64,000 nucleotides of DNA, taken from assembly GCF_003315175.1 (NCBI RefSeq), contig NZ_QNRQ01000001.1, forward strand, positions 248,001 through 312,000, given 5' to 3'. The translations under genes were made by a program, and so were the position numbers. The notes under the pieces were generated by a model, which was given only the letters and a program-made list of their open reading frames with translations, was not told the DNA's origin and did not search any database. The stretch's first letter is position 1. Each line of letters begins with the position of its first letter. This document shows positions 57,081 through 64,000 of this stretch, in pieces. Source of the DNA: Eoetvoesiella caeni (lineage in GTDB: Bacteria; Pseudomonadota; Gammaproteobacteria; Burkholderiales; Burkholderiaceae_B).

Positions 57081-57225
57081 GCGATCATGGATGATCTTAA
57101 TCAAACAGCGTGGCAGCTACACCACCTAGAATCGCCACAGAAAAATAAGCTGCTCCACCGCCGCTAGCCCTTCGGATTGTTGGGCGGGGATTACCGAGAC
57201 ACTTCACAGGACCGAAAACCTTTTT

Positions 57226-58941
57226 ATGCGCAAGAACCTTCCTATCACCAACGTCGAAACCAAAGTACGCAGCGACCAGTACCTGATCTCCAAAACCGAT
57301 ATGAAAGGTAGGCTTATTTATGCCAACCCGGCCTTCATCGAGGTCAGCGGCTTTCATCGCGACGAACTTATCGGTAAAGCGCATAACGTCATCCGCCACC
57401 CCGACATGCCACCGGCGGCCTTTGCCGATCTGTGGGAATGTCTGAAGGCCAACAAACCGTGGCTTGGCGTGGTAAAGAACCGGCGCAAGGATGGCGGGTT
57501 CTACTGGGTATTGGCCAACGCCTACCCCGTATGGGAAAACGGTGAAGTCACATGCTATGCGTCCGTGCGGGTGCAGGCCAGCGACGAACAGATCCGGGCG
57601 GCCGAGGCGTTTTACGCCGACTTGAACGAAGGCCGGGATCGCGGCCACACCGTCAAAGGCGGCCAGCGCGTGCCGCGCGGCTGGCGCCGCCTGCCGGGCC
57701 TGGTTGCCCTGCCCTTGCAAAACAGCTTGCGCTCCAGCATGTTTCGCATGGCGGCACTGGCTCTCGCCGCGATTGCGGGCGCCGGCTATTTTGCCGCGGC
57801 CGGAGGCGTGCCCGACCAATGGAAGTGGGCCGCATGGCCGGCGTTGGGCTTGCTGACCGCCGGATTCATGGGCTATGGCTGGGCCATCTCCGAGCGCATC
57901 AGCAATTCTCTGGAAGGAGCAGCGCGCACGGCCCGCCAGATTGCCGCCGGCAACCTCACGGCAGAGCCCCCCGAAGGCAAAAGCGCCGAGGTCAACAACC
58001 TGAACTTCTACCTCGATATCATGCGTAAAAGCCTGATCAGCATCGGCAATGATGTACAGACCGGCGTCACGGCCACGGGCCATACGGCCCAGGTTCTTTA
58101 TTCCAACAACACCCACCTTTCGGCCCGCACCGAAAGCCAGGCCGCCTCGCTGCAGCAAACAGCCGCCGCCATGGAAGAAATTACCGTCACCGTCAGGCAA
58201 AACTCGGACAACGCCAACAGCGCCGCCCGCCTGGCCGACGAAAGCATGCAGATAGCGCAGCGCGGCGGCCAAGTAGTGTCTGAAGTCGTTACCACCATGG
58301 AAGGCATACGCAACAGCTCGCGCAAAATTTCGGACATCGTCACCTTGATCGAGGGCATCGCCTTCCAGACCAATATCCTGGCCTTGAACGCCGCGGTGGA
58401 ATCGGCCCGGGCCGGCGAAGCCGGCAAGAGCTTTGCCGTGGTGGCAAGCGAAGTGCGTAACCTGGCGCTTAAAAGCTCGCAAGCCGCCAAAGAGGTCAAG
58501 GCCCTGATCGACGACTCCACCTCGCGGATTTCCACCGGCTCGGAACAGGCCTCGCGCGCCGGCCAAACCATGCAAGAGATCGTCGATTCGGTGCAAAGAG
58601 TCACCGACATCATGGCCGAAATTTCCACGGCCTCGGCCGAACAGTCCAGCGGCTTGCTGCAGATCAACCAGGCCATCGGCCACATGGACGGCGTTACGCA
58701 GCAAAACTCCAACCTGGTGCACGAGCTGGGCCAAACCGTGCGGACCTTGTCGGCCGAGGCCGAAGACCTGGGCGAGGCCATCGGCGTGCTGAACACCGGC
58801 CTGCGCAAAGAAGGCCGCCCCGCTTCTTTGCACGCCCAGTCGCGGGCTGGCAGCACAGGCGCCAACAAACAAGCAGCGCCCTCAACCGCCGCGCCCGCGC
58901 TACGCCCGGCCTCTCCAAAACCCGCCCTGGCGTCGGCTTAG
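57226..58941 (+). CDS. Methyl-accepting chemotaxis protein with PAS domain (Aer-like)
   Basis: Chemoreceptor of 571 residues. Residues about 10-125 form a cytoplasmic PAS domain ([37 protein letters not shown]), as in the redox/energy sensor Aer. Two helices (about 168-188 and 190-212) follow with almost no periplasmic part, then a HAMP segment and the signalling domain with the conserved tip [19 protein letters not shown]. The Ala/Pro-rich tail is not a CheR-binding pentapeptide. A sigma-28-like promoter supports flagellar co-regulation. Confidence 0.93.
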   Translation: MRKNLPITNVETKVRSDQYLISKTDMKGRLIYANPAFIEVSGFHRDELIGKAHNVIRHPDMPPAAFADLWECLKANKPWLGVVKNRRKDGGFYWVLANAYPVWENGEVTCYASVRVQASDEQIRAAEAFYADLNEGRDRGHTVKGGQRVPRGWRRLPGLVALPLQNSLRSSMFRMAALALAAIAGAGYFAAAGGVPDQWKWAAWPALGLLTAGFMGYGWAISERISNSLEGAARTARQIAAGNLTAEPPEGKSAEVNNLNFYLDIMRKSLISIGNDVQTGVTATGHTAQVLYSNNTHLSARTESQAASLQQTAAAMEEITVTVRQNSDNANSAARLADESMQIAQRGGQVVSEVVTTMEGIRNSSRKISDIVTLIEGIAFQTNILALNAAVESARAGEAGKSFAVVASEVRNLALKSSQAAKEVKALIDDSTSRISTGSEQASRAGQTMQEIVDSVQRVTDIMAEISTASAEQSSGLLQINQAIGHMDGVTQQNSNLVHELGQTVRTLSAEAEDLGEAIGVLNTGLRKEGRPASLHAQSRAGSTGANKQAAPSTAAPALRPASPKPALASA

Positions 58942-59043
58942 AGACCTTCCACTGCTGCCGCCGGCCTCGCGCCCATTACGCGCAACCGCTACAATGCGGG
59001 GTCGGCCGCCGATGCGGCCATGTTCTAGCAATACGGAGCATCA

Positions 59044-60408
59044 GTGAGCGTTTTAATTTTCGACAGCTTTCTTACCACCACGGAAATCATCGACGTCTTT
59101 GACGATGCTGCGGTCATCGAAGCGATGCTGCAGTTCGAACAAGCGCTGGCCCAGGCTCAGGCTGCCGAAGGCATTATTCCGCAGGCCGCCGCCGACCAAA
59201 TTTCCGCGCATTGCAATGTGCGCAACTACGACATTGCCGCCATCGTAGTGGCCAGCCGCCGCGCCGGCAGCATGGCCATTCCTTTGGTCAAGGAACTTAC
59301 CAAGGCCGTCGCGCAGGCCGACAAAGACGCCGCCACGCACGTGCATTGGGGCAGCACCAGCCAGGATGTCATCGACACCGCCGCCGTGCTGCTGACGCGC
59401 CGCGCATTGGAGCTGATCGATTCGACTTTGCTCGGACTCATCCGGCGCCTGCTGGATCTGGCCGGACAACACCTGAATACCCCGGTACTGGCCCGCACAC
59501 TGATGCAGCCGGCGCAAGTCACCAGCCTGGGCTTCAAGTTCACCGGCTGGGCCGCGCCCCTCGTCCGTGCACGCACGCAGTTGCGCACCGTGGCGCACCG
59601 GGCGTTGCAACTGCAACTGGGCGGCGCCGTAGGCACGCTGGCCGTAATGGGCAACAAAGGGCCCGCCGTAGTCAAGCGCGTTGCCGCAGAACTCGGCTTG
59701 GCCGAACCCCAGTCCAACTGGCATACGCAACGCGACGAGTGGGTGCGCCTTGGACTTGAAGTTGCCGTTCTGGCCGGCAGCCTGGGCAAGATTGCCAAAG
59801 ACCTTAGCCTGATGGCCCAAGGCGAAATCGCCGAACTGGCCGAGCCTTCCGGGCAAGGACGCGGCGGCTCGTCGGCCATGCCGCACAAGCGCAATCCGGT
59901 CTCCTGCATGATCGCGCTGGCCGCCGCCGGCCGTACGCCGCAGCGCGCGGCCGCTTTGCTGGCCAATATGCCGCAAGAACATGAACGCGGCTTGGGCAAT
60001 TGGCAAGCCGAGCTGGCCGAATGGCCGGGGCTCTTTATAAGCGCCTATGGGGCGCTTCATGCACTGCGCGAAGCGATGGACGGACTGCAAATCGACAGCG
60101 CCCGCATGCTGGTCAATATCGAAGCCCTGCAAGGGCTGGTGTTCGCCGAAGCGGCCTCCATTCATCTGGCTGGCGTGATTGGCCGGCCCGAGGCGCACCG
60201 CCTGATGGAAGAGCTGACCAGCCAGGCCGTTTCCAGCCGCCAGCAGCTAAGCGCCGTTGTCGTGGCGGCCGTCAAGACCGACGCCCGCTTGTCGGGCAAA
60301 ATCGACCTGCCCACGCTGGAAGCGCTGTTCGATCCCGTGGTGGCCACGGCGTGCGCCGCCAACTTGGCTGGTGCCCAATTATCCAGCCTGCAGGCAAGCC
60401 TGGCTTAA
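59044..60408 (+). CDS. pcaB: 3-carboxy-cis,cis-muconate cycloisomerase
   Basis: Second ring-fission-step enzyme of the protocatechuate branch of the beta-ketoadipate pathway; lactonises carboxymuconate. It has 454 residues and belongs to the fumarase/aspartase superfamily, with the signature GGSSAMPHKRNPV near residues 274-286 and VHWGSTSQDVIDTA earlier. It starts with GTG at 59044 behind a GGAG site. The next step is encoded directly downstream by the fused pcaC-pcaD gene. Confidence 0.93.
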   Translation: MSVLIFDSFLTTTEIIDVFDDAAVIEAMLQFEQALAQAQAAEGIIPQAAADQISAHCNVRNYDIAAIVVASRRAGSMAIPLVKELTKAVAQADKDAATHVHWGSTSQDVIDTAAVLLTRRALELIDSTLLGLIRRLLDLAGQHLNTPVLARTLMQPAQVTSLGFKFTGWAAPLVRARTQLRTVAHRALQLQLGGAVGTLAVMGNKGPAVVKRVAAELGLAEPQSNWHTQRDEWVRLGLEVAVLAGSLGKIAKDLSLMAQGEIAELAEPSGQGRGGSSAMPHKRNPVSCMIALAAAGRTPQRAAALLANMPQEHERGLGNWQAELAEWPGLFISAYGALHALREAMDGLQIDSARMLVNIEALQGLVFAEAASIHLAGVIGRPEAHRLMEELTSQAVSSRQQLSAVVVAAVKTDARLSGKIDLPTLEALFDPVVATACAANLAGAQLSSLQASLA

Positions 60409-60512
60409 TCCAAACCGCCCGGAATCCGGGCAAGACGGCACCGGGCGTACCGCATATAACACGCAAGGCCGCATGCCGACGCCTTCTTTACCTTCATTCG
60501 ACTAGGACAACC

Positions 60513-61781
60513 ATGAGCTACGATACATCTGACCTTGATCTTGAGCGCGGTTTCAAGAACCGCCGGGAAATTCTCGGCGATGCCTGGGTGGACCGCTCGC
60601 TCTCGCGCGCCACCAACTTCAACGCCGAGTTCCAGCACATGATCACGCGTTTCGCCTGGAACGAGATCTGGGGCCGGCCCGGCCTGGACAAGAAAACCCG
60701 CCGCGCCATGGTGCTGGCCATCACCATGGCGCTGGGCCGCTGGGAAGAGTTCGAGCTGCACGTGCGCGCAGCGCTGATAGGCAGCGACCCCGAGACGCGC
60801 CTGACGCCCGACGAACTGAAAGAAATCCTAATGCAGACCGCCATCTACGCCGGCGTACCCGCCGCCAATACCGGCTTCACCCATGCCCAGGAAATCCTGC
60901 GCGAAATTGGTCCGCAAATCGGCTATACCCTAGAGCCCATGTCGCCCCTGGACGCCTTCCATAGCGGCCTGGGCAAAGACATGGTCACAACCAGCAAGCC
61001 CGCCCTGCACTACAGCCTGCGCAGGGCCCGCAACGGCGCCGCACGTAAAACCGTTGTGCTCAGCCATGCGCTGGGCTGCGACCTGACCATGTGGGACTGG
61101 CTGGCCAATGTGCTGGCCGAAGACTGCGACGTAGTCAGCTACGATCATCGCGGCCATGGCAGCTCGGACGCCCCGGCAACGCTGTACACCATGCAAGAGC
61201 TGGCTGAAGATGCAGCAAGGCTGGTGCGCGAACTGAACTGCGGCCCTGTGGTGTGGGTGGGCTTGTCGATGGGCGGAATGGTCGGCCAGGAATTGGCCAT
61301 TCGCAATCCTGAACTGGTTCAAGCCCTGATCATCGCCAACTCCACATCTGCCTACCCCGAGAACGTGCGCGAAGTCTGGCAGCAGCGCATAAGCAATGTA
61401 CGCGCCAATGGCATCGAAGTCATTGCCGACGCGGTCATGGAACGCTATTTTCATGATCAGTTCCGCAGCGAAAAGGCCGGCGTCGTCGCGGCATTCCGGC
61501 GCCGCCTGACCTCGACCGACCAGGAAGGCTACATCGGCTGCTGCAATGCCGTCGGCACAGTCGACACCACCGCGCGCCTGCCCAAGATCGCCACGCCCAC
61601 GCTGGTGATTGCCGGAGCGCTGGACCAGGGCGCCCCCGTCTCCATGTCGCAAACCATGGTTGAAAACATCCCGGGTGCGCAGCTGGTCGTACTGGACGAT
61701 GCGTCGCACCTTGCCGTGGCCGAGCAGCCCAAAGCATTCGCGCATGCAGTGCTGGATTTCCTGGATACGCTGAAAGCGTAA
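60513..61781 (+). CDS. pcaCD: Fused 4-carboxymuconolactone decarboxylase / 3-oxoadipate enol-lactonase
   Basis: One chain of 422 residues joins two enzymes. Residues about 10-130 are PcaC, a CMD domain (AFQ-like core RFAWNEIWGRPGLDKKTR and MQTAIYAGVPAANTGF). Residues about 160-420 are PcaD, an alpha/beta hydrolase with nucleophile Ser252 (GLSMGG), oxyanion region SHALGCD and His399 (DDASHLAVAEQP). Together they turn carboxymuconolactone into 3-oxoadipate. The order is C then D. The ATG at 60513 has AGGACAA; the long frame from 60000 lies inside pcaB. It follows pcaB by 104 bases. Confidence 0.9.
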   Translation: MSYDTSDLDLERGFKNRREILGDAWVDRSLSRATNFNAEFQHMITRFAWNEIWGRPGLDKKTRRAMVLAITMALGRWEEFELHVRAALIGSDPETRLTPDELKEILMQTAIYAGVPAANTGFTHAQEILREIGPQIGYTLEPMSPLDAFHSGLGKDMVTTSKPALHYSLRRARNGAARKTVVLSHALGCDLTMWDWLANVLAEDCDVVSYDHRGHGSSDAPATLYTMQELAEDAARLVRELNCGPVVWVGLSMGGMVGQELAIRNPELVQALIIANSTSAYPENVREVWQQRISNVRANGIEVIADAVMERYFHDQFRSEKAGVVAAFRRRLTSTDQEGYIGCCNAVGTVDTTARLPKIATPTLVIAGALDQGAPVSMSQTMVENIPGAQLVVLDDASHLAVAEQPKAFAHAVLDFLDTLKA

Positions 61782-61796
61782 AACAGCCTTCGGCAA

Positions 61797-61836
61797 AAAA
61801 AGCGCCGCCGTTCAATCATGAACGGCGGCGCTTTTT
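61797..61836. terminator. Strong bidirectional terminator
   Basis: Perfect 18-bp stem (AAAAAGCGCCGCCGTTCA and its complement) with an ATCA loop and T runs on both strands, between the convergent pca operon and binding-protein gene. Confidence 0.92.
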
Positions 61837-61953
61837 AATTTTGGATCGGGCCATGCCCGATGATGCCGGGACATGGACCGGACATGGATCTTTCCAAAAT
61901 TTCAGCCGGGCAAATGCCATGAGCCCAGGCTGAAAAATCGGAATCGGCCACGA

Positions 61954-63123
61954 TTACTTCTGTTTGCCGGGATCCTTGAAATCGGCAATGTGATCGAACT
62001 CTACGTTCTGGTTCTTGTCGCCGACTTTCTCTACTTTACGAATGTAGATGTTTTGATTGATGTCGCGGGTTTGCGGGTCGATAGTGATGGGGCCGCGCGG
62101 GCTTTCCCAGCTCATGCCCTTGGCGGTGGCAATGAATTTCTCGCCCGACGAATCGCCGCCGTTTTTCTTGACGACGTCATAAATAAGATGCATGCCGTCG
62201 TAGCCCGCCACCGACATGAAATTGGGGCGCTTGTTGGGATAGGCTTTGTAATAGGCATCGGTATAAGCCTTGTTCACCGCCGACTTGTGGTTTTCGGAAT
62301 AATGGAACGAGGTCACCACGCCGAGCGCGGCATCGCCCATGGCGTCAAGCACGTCTTCATCGGTAAGGTCGCCCGTGGAAATCAGCTTGATGCCGTCCTT
62401 GTCCAGGCCGCGCTCTTTATAGCCCTTCAGGAAGGCAACGCCTTGCTCGCCAGCCGGCACGAACAGGAAAACGGCGTCAGGCTTGGTATCTTTGACTTTT
62501 TGCAGGAACGGGGCAAAATCGGGGCTCTTTACAGGGGTGCGGACTTCACCCACGATTTTCCCGCCGCCTTCGGTGAAGGTTTTGACGAATTGCTTCTCGG
62601 CGTCATGGCCCGGACCGTAGTCGGCCACCACGGTATATACATTCTTGATGCCGTTTTTAAGTGCCCAGGTGGCCACTGGCGCGGTGATCTGCGGCAGAGC
62701 CATGGAGGTGCGCACGATATAAGGCGACTTTTCAGTAACCGACGAGGTTGCAGCGTTCATGACCACCATGGGCACCTTGGCCTGCGTCGCCAAAGGCGCT
62801 ACCGCAAACGCCGACGGCGTCAAGCCGAAGCCGGCCAGAATATTGACCTTGTCCTTGACAACAAGCTCTTGCGCCACGCGCTTGCTGACTTCAGGGGCGA
62901 CGCCGGTATCGTCCTTGACGATGAGTTCGACTTTGCGGCCGTCGACGGTGTCGCCGTGTTCGGCAATGTACAGGCGGGCCCCGTTGAGGATCTGCTCGCC
63001 GTAAGCGGCGAAGGGACCCGACATAGGCAGCACCATCCCGATTTTGAGAGCGTCGGCCGCATAGGCGGAAGTGCTTGCGCCCAACGCCAAAGCGACGGCC
63101 GTCAGGGTTTTATTGATACGCAT
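61954..63123 (-). CDS. LivK-type periplasmic binding protein near pca genes
   Basis: Binding protein of the branched-chain amino-acid ABC family, 389 residues, with a signal peptide of about 22 (GASTSAYAADALKIG). The mature N-terminus GMVLPMSGPFAAYGEQILNG and the VYTVVADYGPGHDAEKQFV block match this class. Such proteins next to pca genes often take up protocatechuate or other aromatic acids, but that is inference. No permease or ATPase is adjacent. The ATG at 63123 has AAGGAG upstream. It lies downstream of the partial pcaQ, on the same strand. Confidence 0.87.
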   Translation of the reverse strand: MRINKTLTAVALALGASTSAYAADALKIGMVLPMSGPFAAYGEQILNGARLYIAEHGDTVDGRKVELIVKDDTGVAPEVSKRVAQELVVKDKVNILAGFGLTPSAFAVAPLATQAKVPMVVMNAATSSVTEKSPYIVRTSMALPQITAPVATWALKNGIKNVYTVVADYGPGHDAEKQFVKTFTEGGGKIVGEVRTPVKSPDFAPFLQKVKDTKPDAVFLFVPAGEQGVAFLKGYKERGLDKDGIKLISTGDLTDEDVLDAMGDAALGVVTSFHYSENHKSAVNKAYTDAYYKAYPNKRPNFMSVAGYDGMHLIYDVVKKNGGDSSGEKFIATAKGMSWESPRGPITIDPQTRDINQNIYIRKVEKVGDKNQNVEFDHIADFKDPGKQK

Positions 63124-63451
63124 TAATATCTCTCCTTGGTACTTTCTGGTTGTGCCCACAACCGGGCTATCAGGCTTACCCGCCCATTAATGAAACGATT
63201 CCCGGCAGTGCGCCAGTTTGGGCGCACTGTGGAAAATGAAGAAACAACTCTTAAAATATTCTATTGCAGCTCTTGCCATCTTAACAGCCAAATGTTCTTA
63301 CACAAAACATTTATTCGTGTAAAGAACTTAATATAAAGCTTAGGTTGGGAGTCAGTGTTTGTCAATGCGCCATATCAGGCAATGGGGAATTTCCCCGTAG
63401 GCTGGGCTGCCGCCCAAAAACTGGCTGACAATGCCGCAGCCGTGCCGCCAA
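63124..63451. other. Intergenic region upstream of LivK-type gene
   Basis: A 328-base AT-rich gap without a credible gene. It holds a near-perfect inverted repeat, GTTCTTACAC (63294-63303) and GTGTAAAGAAC (63317-63327), one base out of register, that could be an operator for the binding-protein gene. Confidence 0.5.
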
Positions 63452-64000
63452 CTACTTGGCCAATGTCCACGATTGGGCGGATGCACGCCGCAGCGCCGCC
63501 GCTTCTCTCAGGAGGTCCATCAGGTTTCTGGCCGAGGGGCCCAGGTTGGCATCGCCGCGATGCAAAAGCCCGACCGGCTCTTCCGTACCCTCAAGCGGTA
63601 CGGACAACAACTGCAGCAACTGCATATCCAGATCCTCCCGCACCGCTCCCATCGGCGTAAACCAGACGGCATCCGACTGAATGGCGATCAGCCTGGCGAT
63701 CGACACCGACAGGGTTTCAATGCAATTGGCCGGCAGCTTCAGGCCGCGCGATTGCAGATAGCTTTCGGTGTTGTGGCGCGGAACCGTTCCCCGGGTCGAA
63801 ACGATCAGGGGGTACTGGATAAGCTCATTCAACGAAACACCGTTGCGCGCCGACAGCGGATGGCCCGAACGCGCGGCGACGACCAGCGGCTCGACATAAA
63901 GCAGTTCGAACGAAACGCCCACCATCATTTGCGGATCCGCCATCCGCCCCAGCGCAAAGTCCACTTCGCCCGCCTGCAGCTTGTCCAGAAGCGGAGCGTT
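63452..64000 (-). CDS. pcaQ: PcaQ-like LysR regulator (5' end outside window)
   Basis: Effector-binding domain of a LysR-type regulator; the DNA-binding part lies beyond base 64000. About 183 codons are visible. Blocks such as EPLVVAARSGHPLSA, ETLSVSIARLIAIQSDAVWFTP and EPVGLLHRGDANLGPSA match the PcaQ group as I know it, which activates pca genes with 3-carboxymuconate derivatives. The neighbouring pcaB and pcaCD support this. A GbpR-like sugar regulator is a weaker alternative. The visible C-terminus is complete. Confidence 0.75.
   Translation of the reverse strand, partial: NAPLLDKLQAGEVDFALGRMADPQMMVGVSFELLYVEPLVVAARSGHPLSARNGVSLNELIQYPLIVSTRGTVPRHNTESYLQSRGLKLPANCIETLSVSIARLIAIQSDAVWFTPMGAVREDLDMQLLQLLSVPLEGTEEPVGLLHRGDANLGPSARNLMDLLREAAALRRASAQSWTLAK

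Noticed and set aside
57097-58872. 591-codon open frame on the minus strand opposite the chemoreceptor
   Set aside because: It is the complement of a clearly coding gene in GC-rich DNA; its product is low-complexity Gly/His/Arg-rich and has no start site signal.
59053-60198. 381-codon minus-strand frame opposite pcaB
   Set aside because: Shadow frame in high-GC sequence; pcaB has its complete family signature.
60000-60512. N-terminal 171-codon extension of the pcaCD frame
   Set aside because: It lies within pcaB in another frame, is Arg-rich and has no match to either fused enzyme; the ATG at 60513 has a ribosome-binding site.

Overview
The window comes from a GC-rich betaproteobacterial chromosome, most likely a member of the Alcaligenaceae (Bordetella, Achromobacter or Pusillimonas relatives). 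This rests on gene content and protein character only: a PhaAB-type fused Mrp antiporter, a pca/ferulate aromatic pathway with LivK-type binding proteins beside it, an rnr-rlmB pair, and a TackOD1-type regulator. I see no prophage, transposase, integrase, cas gene or rRNA. The region reads as core and niche-adaptation chromosome.

Layout. 1-12.4 kb: a partial MFS transporter, tadA, a HAD phosphatase, a tandem universal stress protein, the metabolite-repair enzyme nnr, an ABC-2 exporter pair, a stand-alone second EF-G, yajQ, an lrgAB pair and a second MFS transporter. 12.2-17.2 kb: a small acidic protein, an RcnB-like periplasmic protein, tpm coupled to a Na/Pi cotransporter, ynfA, and a TackOD1-like zinc-ribbon protein with a degenerate GGDEF domain. 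17.2-25.2 kb is a sulfur block: a 54-residue membrane peptide, a YeeE/TsuA-type transporter and a periplasmic rhodanese on the minus strand, then sbp-cysTWA-cysB on the plus strand. 25.3-31.8 kb: ybaN and a complete six-gene Mrp/Pha cation/proton antiporter operon with A and B fused.

31.9-37.4 kb: a secreted small protein, then a minus-strand group of response regulator, histidine kinase, Kup potassium uptake protein and porin. 37.5-43.1 kb is an iron block: tonB-exbB-exbD facing a TonB-dependent siderophore receptor across an intergenic region with two Fur-box-like sites, followed by a Sel1-repeat protein. The PiuC-like oxygenase that usually completes this cluster lies at 47.8 kb, beyond a divergent marR/feruloyl-CoA synthase pair and a binding protein. 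46.9-53.6 kb: tRNA-Val, hupB, piuC, a PLP-dependent Cys/Met enzyme, rlmB, rnr and tRNA-Leu.

53.6-57 kb: a GNAT acetyltransferase, a membrane-anchored FMN-dependent glutamate-synthase-like protein, a promoter-like signal leading into five back-to-back RNA hairpins (candidate small RNA), an orphan 121-residue protein and tRNA-Met. 57-64 kb: a PAS-containing chemotaxis receptor behind a sigma-28-like promoter, then pcaB, a fused pcaC-pcaD gene, a LivK-type binding protein and a partial PcaQ-like LysR regulator.

Together, feruloyl-CoA synthase, the two binding proteins and the pca genes suggest growth on lignin-derived aromatics, with ferulate converging on protocatechuate. The least explained items are the five-hairpin RNA and its neighbour, the TackOD1/degenerate-GGDEF protein, and the 54-residue peptide in the sulfur operon. 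Start codons were chosen by ribosome-binding sites and family start positions, and often differ from the longest possible reading frame.
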